NCBI GenBank assembly: GCA_965247385.1
Contig: CBDFHG010000002.1
Coordinates: 1,798,001 to 1,862,000 of the forward strand
DNA length: 64,000 nt
DNA from: Thermohalobaculum sp965247385
GTDB taxonomy: Bacteria; Pseudomonadota; Alphaproteobacteria; Rhodobacterales; Rhodobacteraceae
Direction: 5' to 3'
Below, piece after piece: positions 12,201-24,200 of this stretch (position 1 is the stretch's first letter; each line of letters begins with the position of its first letter). Made by a program: the position numbers and the translations under genes. Under the pieces are notes generated by a model that saw nothing but the letters and a program-made list of their open reading frames with translations, was not told the origin of the DNA and did not search any database.

Positions 12201-15200
12201 CACGGTGACGGTGAAGGTCTGGCTGGTGCTGGCACCATTGGCGTCGGTCACCGTGTAGGTCAGTTCGGTGATCGCCGCCGTGCCCGGCGTGCCGGACAGC
12301 GTGCGGTTGGTCGGATTGAAGGCCAGACCCGCCGGCGGATCGGTCAGGGCGTAGGTCAGGGGCGCGGTGCCGCCGGTGGCCGCCGGCAGCTCCAGCTCGG
12401 TGATCGTCGTGCCCAGGGTATAGCCCTGGTCGCCCGCCGTGGTCAGCACCAGGCCGTCGTTCACGGTGACGGTGAAGGTCTGGCTGGCGGTGGCGTCATT
12501 GGTGTCGGTCACTGTGTAGGTCAGCACGGTGCTCGCCGCCGCGGTCGGCGTGCCGGACAGCGTGCGGCTGGCTGCGGTAAAGGTCAGACCCGTCGGCAGG
12601 GCGCCGGTCAGGGTGTAGGTCAGGGTGCCGGTGCCACCGCTGGCTTCCAGCAGGACCAGGTTGGTGATCGCCGTGTCCACGGTATAGCTCTGGTCGTCCG
12701 GCGCGGTCAGCGCCAGGCTGTCGTTCACGGTGACCATGAAGGTCTGGCTGGTGCTGGCGTCATTGGCGTCGGTCACCGTGTAGGTCAGTTCGGTGCTCGC
12801 CGCCGTGCCCGGCGTGCCGGACAGCGTGCGGGTGCCGGCGTCAAAGCGCAGCCCGTCCGGCGGATCGGTCAGGGCGTAGGTCAGGGGCGCGGTGCCGCCG
12901 GTCGCTTCCGGCAGGATCAGGGCGTCGATTGCCGTGTCCAGGGTATAGCTCTGGTCGTCCGGCGCGGTCAGCACCAGGCCGTCGTTCACGGTGACGGTGA
13001 AGGTCTGGCTGGCGGTGGCGTCATTGGTGTCGGTCACTGTGTAGGTCAGCACGGTGCTCGCCGCCGCGGTCGGCGTGCCGGACAGTGTGCGTGTGCCGGC
13101 GTTAAAGTCCAGTCCGTCCGGCAGGTCGGCACCCGCCGGCCCGGTCAGGGTGTAGCTCGGGGTGCCGGTGCCGCCGGTGGCCGCCGACAGGGCCAGGGGG
13201 GTGATCAGCGTGCCCGCGGTATAGCTCTGGGCGGGCGGCGCGCTCAGCGCCAGGCCGTCGCTCACGGTGACCATGAAGGTCTGGCTGGTGGTGGCGTCAT
13301 TGGCGTCGGTCACCGTGTAGGTCAGCACGGTGACATCGGCCATGCCCGGCGTGCCGGACAGCGTGCGGTTGGTCGGATTGAAGGCCAGACCCGCCGGCGG
13401 ATCGGTCAGGGCGTAGATCAGGGGCGCGGTGCCGCCGGTCGCTTCCGGCAGCTCCAGGTCGGTGATCGTCGTGTCCAGGGTATAGCCCTGGGCACCCGGC
13501 GCGTTCAGCGCCAGGCCGTCGTTCACGGTGACGGTGAAGGTCTGGCTGGTGCTGGCACCATTGGCGTCGGTCACCGTGTAGGTCAGTTCGGTGATCGCCG
13601 CCACGGTCGGCGTGCCGGACAGCATGCGGGTGCCGGCGGTAAAGGTCAGTCCGTCCGGCAGGGTGGCGGCGGCCCCCGGCCCGGTCAGGGTGTAGGTCAG
13701 GGTGCCGGTGCCGCCGGTGGCCGCCGACAGGGCCAGGGGGGTGATCAGCGTGCCCGCGGTATAGCTCTGGGCGGGCGGCGCGCTCAGCGCCAGGCCGTCG
13801 CTCACGGTGACCATGAAGGTCTGGCTGGTGGTGGCGTCATTGGCGTCGGTCACCGTGTAGGTCAGCACGGTGACATCGGCCATGCCCGGCGTGCCGGACA
13901 GCGTGCGGTTGGTCGGATTGAAGGCCAGACCCGCCGGCGGATCGGTCAGGGCGTAGATCAGGGGCGCGGTGCCGCCGGTCGCTTCCGGCAGCTCCAGGTC
14001 GGTGATCGTCGTGTCCAGGGTATAGCCTTGGTCGCCCGCCGTGGTCAGCACCAGGCCGTCGTTCACGGTGACGGTGAAGGTCTGGCTGGTGCTGGCGTCA
14101 TTGGCGTCGGTCACCGTGTAGGTCAGTTCGGTGATCGCCGCCGCGGTCGGCGTGCCCGTGAGCCTGCGGCTGGCCGAATTGAAGGTCAGACCCGCCGGCG
14201 GATCGGTCAGGGCGTAGGTCAGGGGCGCGGTGCCGCCGGTCGCTTCCGGCAGGATCAGGGCGTCGATTGCCGTGTCCAGGGTATAGCCCTGGTCGCCCGG
14301 CGCGGGCAGCGTCACGCCGTCGTTCACGGTGACATCAAAGGTCTGGCTGGTGCTGGCACCATTGGCGTCGGTCACTGTGTAGGTCAGCACGGTGCTCGCC
14401 GCCGCGGTCGGCGTGCCGGACAGCGTGCGGCTGGCTGCGGTAAAGGTCAGACCCGTCGGCAGCCCGGTCAGGGTGTAGCTCAGGGTGCCGGTGCCACCGC
14501 TGGCTTCCAGCAGGACCAGGTCGGTGATCGCCGTGTCCACGGTATAGCTCTGGTCGTCCGGCGCGGTCAGCGCCAGGCTGTCGTTCACGGTGACGGTGAC
14601 GGTCTGGCTGGTGCTGGCGTCATTGGCGTCGGTCACCGTGTAGGTCAGTTCGGTGATCGCCGCCGTGCCCGGCGTGCCGGACAGCGTGCGGGTGCCGGCG
14701 TCAAAGCGCAGCCCGTCCGGCGGATCGGTCAGGGCGTAGATCAGGGGCGCGGTGCCGCCGGTCGCTTCCGGCAGTTCCAGGTCGGTGATCGCCGTGTCCA
14801 GGGTATAGCCCTGGGCACCCGGCGCGTTCAGCGCCAGGCCGTCGTTCACGGTGACGGTGAAGGTCTGGCTGGCGGTGGCGTCATTGGTGTCGGTCACTGT
14901 GTAGGTCAGCACGGTGCTCGCCGCCGCGGTCGGCGTGCCGGACAGCGTGCGGCTGGCTGCGGTAAAGGTCAGACCCGTCGGCAGCCCGGTCAGGGTGTAG
15001 GTCAGGGTGCCGGTGCCACCGCTGGCTTCCAGCAGGGCCAGGTCGGTGATCGCCGTGTCCACGGTATAGCTCTGGTCGTCCGGCGCGGTCAGCGCCAGGC
15101 TGTCGTTCACGGTGACGGTGAAGGTCTGGCTGGTGCTGGCACCATTGGCGTCGGTCACCGTGTAGGTCAGTTCGGTGATCGCCGCCGTGCCCGGCGTGCC

Positions 15201-18200
15201 GGACAGCGTGCGGGTGCCGGCGTCAAAGCGCAGCCCGTCCGGCAGATTGGTCAGGGCGTAGGTCAGGGGCGCGGTGCCGCCGGTGGCCGCCGGCAGCTCC
15301 AGCTCGGTGATCGTCGTGCCCAGGGTATAGCCCTGGTCGCCCGCCGTGGTCAGCACCAGGCCGTCGTTCACGGTGACGGTGAAGGTCTGGCTGGCGGTGG
15401 CGTCATTGGTGTCGGTCACTGTGTAGGTCAGCACGGTGCTCGCCGCCGCGGTCGGCGTGCCGGACAGCGTGCGGCTGGCTGCGGTAAAGGTCAGACCCGT
15501 CGGCAGCCCGGTCAGGGTGTAGATCAGGGTGCCGGTGCCACCGCTGGCTTCCAGCAGGACCAGGTCGGTGATCGCCGTGTCCACGGTATAGCTCTGGTCG
15601 TCCGGCGCGGTCAGCGCCAGGCTGTCGTTCACGGTGACGGTGAAGGTCTGGCTGGTGCTGGCGTCATTGGCGTCGGTCACCGTGTAGGTCAGTTCGGTGA
15701 TCGCCGCCGCGGTCGGCGTGCCCGTGAGCCTGCGGCTGGCCGAATTGAAGGTCAGACCCGCCGGCGGATCGGTCAGGGCGTAGGTCAGGGGCGCGGTGCC
15801 GCCGGTCGCTTCCGGCAGGATCAGGGCGTCGATTGCCGTGTCCAGGGTATAGCCCTGGGCACCCGGCGCGTTCAGCGCCAGGCCGTCGTTCACGGTGACG
15901 GTGAAGGTCTGGCTGGCGGTGGCGTCATTGGTGTCGGTCACTGTGTAGGTCAGCACGGTGCTCGCCGCCGCGGTCGGCGTGCCGGACAGCGTGCGGCTGG
16001 CTGCGGTAAAGGTCAGACCCGTCGGCAGCCCGGTCAGGGTGTAGCTCAGGGTGCCGGTGCCACCGCTGGCTTCCAGCAGGACCAGGTCGGTGATCGCCGT
16101 GTCCACGGTATAGCTCTGGTCGTCCGGCGCGGTCAGCGCCAGGCTGTCGTTCACGGTGACGGTGAAGGTCTGGCTGGTGCTGGCGTCATTGGCGTCGGTC
16201 ACCGTGTAGGTCAGTTCGGTGATCGCCGCCGTGCCCGGCGTGCCGGACAGCGTGCGGGTGCCGGCGTCAAAGCGCAGCCCGTCCGGCGGATCGGTCAGGG
16301 CGTAGATCAGGGGCGCGGTGCCGCCGGTCGCTTCCGGCAGTTCCAGGTCGGTGATCGCCGTGTCCAGGGTATAGCCCTGGGCACCCGGCGCGTTCAGCGC
16401 CAGGCCGTCGTTCACGGTGACGGTGAAGGTCTGGCTGGCGGTGGCGTCATTGGTGTCGGTCACTGTGTAGGTCAGCACGGTGCTCGCCGCCGCGGTCGGC
16501 GTGCCGGACAGCGTGCGGCTGGCTGCGGTAAAGGTCAGACCCGTCGGCAGCCCGGTCAGGGTGTAGGTCAGGGTGCCGGTGCCACCGCTGGCTTCCAGCA
16601 GGACCAGGTCGGTGATCGCCGTGTCCACGGTATAGCTCTGGTCGTCCGGCGCGGTCAGCGCCAGGCTGTCGTTCACGGTGACGGTGAAGGTCTGGCTGGT
16701 GCTGGCGTCATTGGCGTCGGTCACCGTGTAGGTCAGTTCGGTGATCGCCGCCGTGCCCGGCGTGCCGGACAGCGTGCGGGTGCCGGCGTCAAAGCGCAGC
16801 CCGTCCGGCAGATTGGTCAGGGCGTAGGTCAGGGGCGCGGTGCCGCCGGTGGCCGCCGGCAGTTCCAGCTCGGTGATCGTCGTGCCCAGGGTATAGCCCT
16901 GGTCGCCCGCCGTGGTCAGCACCAGGCCGTCGTTCACGGTGACGGTGAAGGTCTGGCTGGTGCTGGCACCATTGGCGTCGGTCACTGTGTAGGTCAGCAC
17001 GGTGCTCGCCGCCGCGGTCGGCGTGCCGGACAGCGTGCGGCTGGCTGCGGTAAAGGTCAGACCCGTCGGCAGCCCGGTCAGGGTGTAGGTCAGGGTGCCG
17101 GTGCCACCGCTGGCTTCCAGCAGGACCAGGTCGGTGATCGCCGTGTCCACGGTATAGCTCTGGTCGTCCGGCGCGGTCAGCGCCAGGCTGTCGTTCACGG
17201 TGACCATGAAGGTCTGGCTGGTGCTGGCACCATTGGCGTCGGTCACCGTGTAGGTCAGTTCGGTGATCGCCGCCGTGCCCGGCGTGCCGGACAGCGTGCG
17301 GGTGCCGGCGTCAAAGCGCAGCCCGTCCGGCAGATTGGTCAGGGCGTAGGTCAGGGGCGCGGTGCCGCCGGTGGCCGCCGGCAGGGTCACGTCGACCGCC
17401 GTGTCCACGGTATAGCCCTGGTTGTCCACCGCCGCGCTCAGCACCAGGCCGTCGTTCACGGTGACGGTGAAGGTCTGGCTGGTGCTGGCGTCATTGGCGT
17501 CGGTCACCGTGTAGGTCAGTTCGGTGATCGCCGCCACGGTCGGCGTGCCGGACAGCATGCGGCTGGCTGCGGTAAAGGTCAGACCCGTCGGCAGCCCGGT
17601 CAGGGTGTAGGTCAGGGTGCCGGTGCCACCGCTGGCTTCCAGCAGGATCAGGGCGTCGATTGCCGTGTCCACGGTATAGCTCTGGTCGTCCGGCGCGGTC
17701 AGCGCCAGGCTGTCGTTCACGGTGACGGTGCGGGTCAGCGGGTCGGCGGCATTGCCGGCGCTGTCCATCACATTGTAGGTAAGGGTGTACTCACCAGCAG
17801 TGTCAACGTCCACGGGGCCATCGGTAATGACAATGTTGGAGAAGGCGATGGGGCCATCAAGAACATCATCGGCGGTTACCGGGTCGTTGTAGGCATCACC
17901 CTTTGTTATGGTGACGCTGGCTCCGCCGCCATTCAGGCTAATGGTTGGCTTCACGGTATCATGCATAAACCTGGCAAGCCCGGCAAATTCGGAGACAACG
18001 CCATTCACTGTCTGGCGGGCTCGCACCACATTGTCGTTATATGTGGCTTGGGAAGCAGTAAGGTCGAAACTACGGTCGGTGTTGCTGCCGGTGGTGTGAG
18101 AGTTGCCACTATTGGAAGACCATTCCCAGGTGTCCCTGTCGTTCTGAAAATCGGCGTGCAGTGTAACCACTATTGATCTGTTTCTGGTGATGCGGTCCGT

Positions 18201-21200
18201 ATTAGTACCACCATCGCGAGCCGTGTCCCTCGCCAGGGCAATGCCTGGTCGTGGAACGGCACGGGCAACGGTGACGGTGTAGGTTTGTTCTTCGACGCCG
18301 TCCTCGGCGACGACCAGGATGGTGATGGTGTTATTGCCAACATCCAAGTCAATCTCTTCGGGTTGGCCGCTGTCAACAATCGCGTCGTTCACAGCCACGG
18401 CTGCGCCGTCGTCAGTCGTGGTCGGCGTTACCGTAACGCTTGCCACATCAGTGCCCACGCTGACGGCGTAGGCATTGGTGGCAGCATCGAAGGTCGGATT
18501 CAGGGTGCCTGCCGAAACATCCAGGGCGGACAGAGTCGAATCCGTAGACAGGGCCGCGGCAGCCACAGCACCGGTCGCCAGGCTGGCAACTTTTTTACCG
18601 CCACCTTCGCCGTCGGTGTAAGTGGCGACCACTCGAATAATCCTGCCGACATCACCAACTACCGGATCGTAGGTCGCACTGGTGGCACCGCTGATGTCGG
18701 GCCAGGCGGCATCGTCGGCGGCGTCGGTGCCGTCCACCGCGCTTTGCCATTGATGCGTAATGCTGGAAACAGGCGTTCCATCAGCCGGCGAATCCTCGTC
18801 AGTCACCGTGCCGGCGGCTAGCATCTCGCCAACCTGCGCGTCGCCGGTAATGGCACTGATGGCACCCGGTTCATCCACGTTGGTAACTATTATCGTTACC
18901 GCCGTCGGGGCGCTGGTCTCGGACTCGCTGTCGGTGGCGGTTACGGTGATTTCATACCTGTTGTCGATGTTGGCATCCGCCGGTGCCTCAAAGTTTGGCG
19001 GTTCCCTGAAGGTCAAGACGCCCCTTGGGCTGTCAAGCATGAATTCAAGCATGAAGTGTCCCGCATCGGTTCCGCCGAGGGTGAAGCCGGTAATGGTTCT
19101 GGTGCCAGTCGCGATCGCAGTGAAGGTCGCCACAGTGCCCGTGGCATTTTCGGCAAACTCTCTTACAACTGGTGGTGTAGCAAGAGTGGTTACATCAACC
19201 GCGTCAGAATCTGGACTTGTCCCGGCAGAATTTGTTGCTGTAACGACATACTTGTACGATGTCTCAGGAGTCAGGCCAGTATCAGTGGCAGTCAATGCAT
19301 TGCCTGAAAACACTACTACATCAGCACCGCCATCAACAACTCTGGTCAGGGTATAACTGTCGGCATTATCCACTGCACCCCATGAGAGTGCTATGCTGGT
19401 ATCAGTGATTGTTCCTGTAGAAAATTGAGGTGGTTCAGGCGTGGTCGCGGCTACGGCCACGGTGACGGTGAAGGTCGTCTGGCTGGTGGCGCCATTGACG
19501 TCGGTCACCGTGTAGGTCAGCACGGTGATCGCCGCCGTGCCCGGCGTGCCGGACAGCGTGCGGGTGCGGGCGGTAAAGTCCAGTCCCGCCGGCAGGGCGC
19601 CGTCGTCCCCCGGCCCGGTCAGGGCGTAGGTCAGGGGCGGGGAGCCGCCGGTCGCTTTCGGCAGGATCACGTCGACCGCCGTGTTCACGGTATAGCCCTG
19701 GTTGTCCACCAGGGGCAGCTCCACGTCGTCGAAGACGATGATGAGGAAGGATTCCGTGGTGCTGGCGCCATTGGCGTCGGTCACCGTGTAGAACACGCGG
19801 TTAAAGTCAGCGCGCACGGTCGGTGTGCCGGACAGCGTGCGGCTGGCGGGGGTAAAGGTCAGACCCGCCGGCAGGGCGCCGGTCAGAGTGTAGGTCAGTT
19901 CGCCGGTGCCGCCGGTCGCCACCGGCAGGGTCACGTCGACCGCCGTGCCCACGGTATAGAACTGGAGGCGCGGCCGCGTCAGCGTCACGTCGGCGTTCAC
20001 GGTGACGGTGAAGTCCTGCGTGGCGACGACGGGCGTGGTCGCCGAGTCGGTGACCGTATAGGTCAGGATGGTGGTCGCCGCCGCGGTCGGCGTGCCGGAC
20101 AGCGTGCGGCTGGCCGGATTGAAGGACAGACCCGCTGGCAGGGCATCGCCCGGCCCGGTCAGAGTGTAGGTCGGTTCGCCGATGCCGCCGGTGGCCGCCG
20201 GCAGGGTCACGTCGACCGCCGTGTCCACGGTATAGTTCTGGTCGTCCAGATCGGGCAGCACCAGGGGGGCGGGCACGGTGACGGTGACGGTGAAGTCCTG
20301 CGTGGCGACGACGGGCGTGGCCGCCGAGTCGGTGACCGTATAGGTCAGGATGGTGGTCGCCAGCGCAGTCGGTGTGCCCGTGAGCCTGCGGCTGGCCGCA
20401 TTGAAGCTCAGGCCCGCCGGCAGGGCGTCGCCCATTGGCCCGGTCAGGGCGTAGGTCAGGGCGCCGGTGCCACCGGTCGCTTTCGGCAGCTCCAGTTCGG
20501 CGATCTCGGTGTCCACGGTATAGCTCTGGTTGGCCTGCGCGGGCAGCGCCAGGGCGGCGGTAACGGTTGCGGTCGGTGCGCTGGTGGCTTCGTCGGTGTT
20601 GCTGCCAAAACCATCGGTGTAAGAGACAACCACGCGCAGGGTGTCGCCTGCATCAGCAGCCACCACCTCGTATGTATTTTGATCATCACCGATGTTTATG
20701 GGCACGCCGCCGCCGGACGGCAATCGTTGCCATTGATAGCCGCTAATCGCGCCCACGCTATCCTCGTCGGTTACCGTGGCGGTCAGGGTCATCCCGACCT
20801 GCGCGTTGCCGGTGATGCTGACGCTGCCGGGATCTTCCGCATCAGTAACCCTTATCGTTACCTCCCTCGCGAGGTTGTCATCGAATATGCTGTCGTCGGT
20901 GGCGGTTACGGCGATTTCATACCTGTTGTCGGTGTTGGCATCCGCCGGTGCCTCAAAGTTTGGCGGTTCCCTGAAGGTCACGACGCCCCTTGAGAGGCGT
21001 CTGCCAGGTATGAATTCAACCATGAAGTGTCCCGCATCGTCTCCGCCGAGGGTGAAGCCGGTAATGGTTCTGGTGCCAGTCGCGGTCGCAGTGAAGCTCG
21101 CCACAAACCTCGTGGTATTTTCGTCAACCGTTATTAGAAATGGTGCAGGTCCAAGTGTAGCAAGAGTGGTTGCATCAACCTCGTTAGAATCTGCACTTGT

Positions 21201-24200
21201 CCCGGCAGAATTTGTTGCTGTAACGACATACTTGTACGATGTCTCAGGAGTCAGGCCAGTATCAGTGGCAGTCAATGCATTGCCTGAAAACACTACTACA
21301 TCAGCACCGCCAACAACTCTGGTCAGGGTATAACTTTCGGCATTTGTCACTGCATCCCATGAGAGTGCTATGCTGGTATCAGTGATTGTTCCTGCAGAAA
21401 GTACAGTTGGTTCAGGCCTGGTCGCGGCCACCGGCTCGCTCACGGTGACGGTGCGGGTCAGCGGGTCGGCGGCATTGCCGGCGCGGTCCATCACATTGTA
21501 GGTAAGGGTGTACTCACCAGCAGTGTCAACGTCCACGGGGCCATCGGTAATGACAATGTTGGAGAAGGCGATGGGGCCATCAAGAACATCATCGGCGGTT
21601 ACCGGGTCGTTGTAGGCATCACCCTTTGTTATGGTGACGCTGGCTCCGCCGCCATTCAGGCTAATGGTTGGCTTCACGGTATCATGCATAAACCTGGCAA
21701 GCCCGGCAAATTCGGAGACAACGCCATTCACTGTCTGGCGGGCTCGCACCACATTGTCGTTATATGTGGCTTGGGAAGCAGTAAGGTCGAAACTACGGTC
21801 GGTGTTGCTGCCGGTGGTGTGAGAGTTGCCACTATTGGAAGACCATTCCCAGGTGTCCCTGTCGTTCTGAAAATCGGCGTGCAGTGTAACCACTATTGAT
21901 CTGTTTCTGGTGATGCGGTCCGTATTAGTACCACCATCGCGAGCCGTGTCGCTCGCCAGGGCAATGCCTGGTTGTGGAACGGCACGGGCAACGGTGACGG
22001 TGTAGGTTTGTGTTGAAGTGTCCTCGGCGGTGACGACGATGGGGATGGTGTTATTGCCAACATCCAAGTCAATCGCTTCACTGGGTTGGCCGCTGGCAAC
22101 AGCAACGCCGTTCACAGTCACGGTTGCCTTGCCGGTGTCAGTCACGGTCGGCGTAACCGTAACGCTGGTTTCCCCAGTGCCCACGCTGACGGCGTAAGCG
22201 TCGGTGCCGGACGCGAAGGCCGGATTCAGGGTGCCTGCCGAAACATCCAGGGCGGACAGAGTCGAATCCGTAGACAGGGGCGCGGCAGCCACAGCACCGG
22301 TCGCCGCGCTGGTGGCGGTCTGGCTGAGGAATCCCGGGACGCCGGTGTAAGTGGCGACCACTCGAATAATCCTGCCGACATCACCAACTACCGGCTCGTA
22401 GGTCGCACTGGTGGCACCGCTGATGTCGGTCCAAGCCGGGTCGTCGGCATCGGCGGTGGAGGCGGTGCCCGGCGGCGCGCTTTGCCACTGGTGGGCGGGG
22501 GTGACACTAACATTGCCATTCGTGTTGGTCGCGGTGACGGCATCCGGGTCCCTTTCAACGGTGCCAGCGGTTAGCGTCGCGCCAACCTGCGCGTCGCCGG
22601 TAATGGCACTGATGGCACCCGGTTCATCCACGTTGGTAACCGTAATCGTAACTTCCAGATCTTGGGTCGTGGGCCGAAAATCGGTGCGGTGGCCGCGTAA
22701 AGTGATATTATAGACGTTGTCCGCGCCTTGGTCCGCCGGTGCCTCATAATCCGGCGAGAAACTTGGTGCGTCTTTAAAAGTCAATTCCCCACCCGAAATC
22801 TCAAATAAATCGGCATCAGGCGCTGTGTTTACTATCGCCCAGAGTGAAAAACCCGTGGCCGTGGTGGTGTAGGTGCCCAGAACAACGTCGTCGGCGGTGT
22901 TCTCGGGAATTGACAGGGTCACAGGACCCGTTATGACCGGCAACTCGGGCGCGGTCGGCGTGGCGGTGACTTCGTCTGACGCTTCGCCCTTGCCCCCCGA
23001 GTTCACCGCGCGCACCTGGAAGAAGTATGCGGTGTCGTTGGTCAAGCCGGCCACGGTGTATTCGGTCGCGGTGGCGCTGTTTGGAATTGCCATCCAATCG
23101 ACGACGGCGGCGGAGCCGGCGGTGTCATAGTCGCCCATGGCGTCGCTTTGGCGATACTCATAGCCGGTGATGTCCGCGCCGCCGGTTGCGCCCGGTGCCG
23201 TCCATGCCAGCGTGACCGTGGCATCGCCCGGCATCGCCGTCAAACCGGTCGGCGCGCCCGGCGGCGCGGCGGTAACGGTTGCGGTCGGGTCGCTGGTGGC
23301 GATCGTGCTGCCCGTGCTGTCGTTGTAAGTGGCGACGGCTTGCAGGGTGCGGTCTACGTCGCCAGCCACCGGGGAGTAGGCCGCAGCGGTTGCGCCGCTG
23401 ATGTCGGTGTAGGTACCGGCGCTACTGGATTTGGATTGCCATTGCCAGGTCGTGCCGGTGACGGCTGCCGAGCCGCTGTCCGCATCGGTCACGCTGGCGG
23501 TCAAGGTATCGCCCACTCGCGGCGCGCCCGGCACCGTTGTGCCATCACGGGTGATGGCGATGGCGACCACGCCGTCTTCGTCATCCACATTGGTGACGGT
23601 GACGGTAACATCCAGCGTGTCGCTCTCGTTTGGATCACCGTCGTCGGTGGCGGTGATGGTAACGGAGTAAATATTGCTCGTGGCGACGGAGGCCGGAGTT
23701 TCAAAGTCCCGTACCGTGTTGAAAGTCAAAGCCCCGTTTGTATCAATGCTGAAATCGCCCGCATCAGTGCCGCCCAGGGTCCAGGTGACGGTGTCGCCCT
23801 CGGCATCGGTCGCGGTATAAGTCGCCACCGCGGTCGCGACAGGAGTGTTCTCGGCATAATCCACCGCCGCATCCGCAGTGCCTATCACCGGCGCGGTGTT
23901 GGCCGCGGTCGGCGTGGCGGTGACTTCGTCTGACGCTTCGCTCTCGCCCACCGAGTTCACCGTGCGCACTTCGAAGAAGTATGCGGTGTCGTTGGTCAAG
24001 CCGGGCACGGTGTATTCGGTCGCGGTGGCGCTGTTTGGAATTGCCATCCAATCGACGACGGCGGCGGAGCCGGTGGTGTCATAGTCGCCCGTGGCGTCGC
24101 TTTGGCGATACTCATAGCCGGTGATGTCCGCGCCGCCGGTTGCGCCCGGTGCCGTCCATGCCAGCGTGACCGTGGTATCGCCAGCCTCCGCCGCCAGGTT

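Noticed and set aside
5380..17730. Possible CRISPR array because of regular repeats
   Set aside because: Repeats are 261/522 bp, continuous and in frame within one protein; there are no short spacers or cas genes.
8511..18176. A 3,221-codon plus-strand open frame opposite the giant gene
   Set aside because: It exists only because the repeated, GC-rich coding sequence avoids stops in this antisense frame; the translation is Arg/Gly/Gln-rich repeats without any domain, start signal or neighbour logic.
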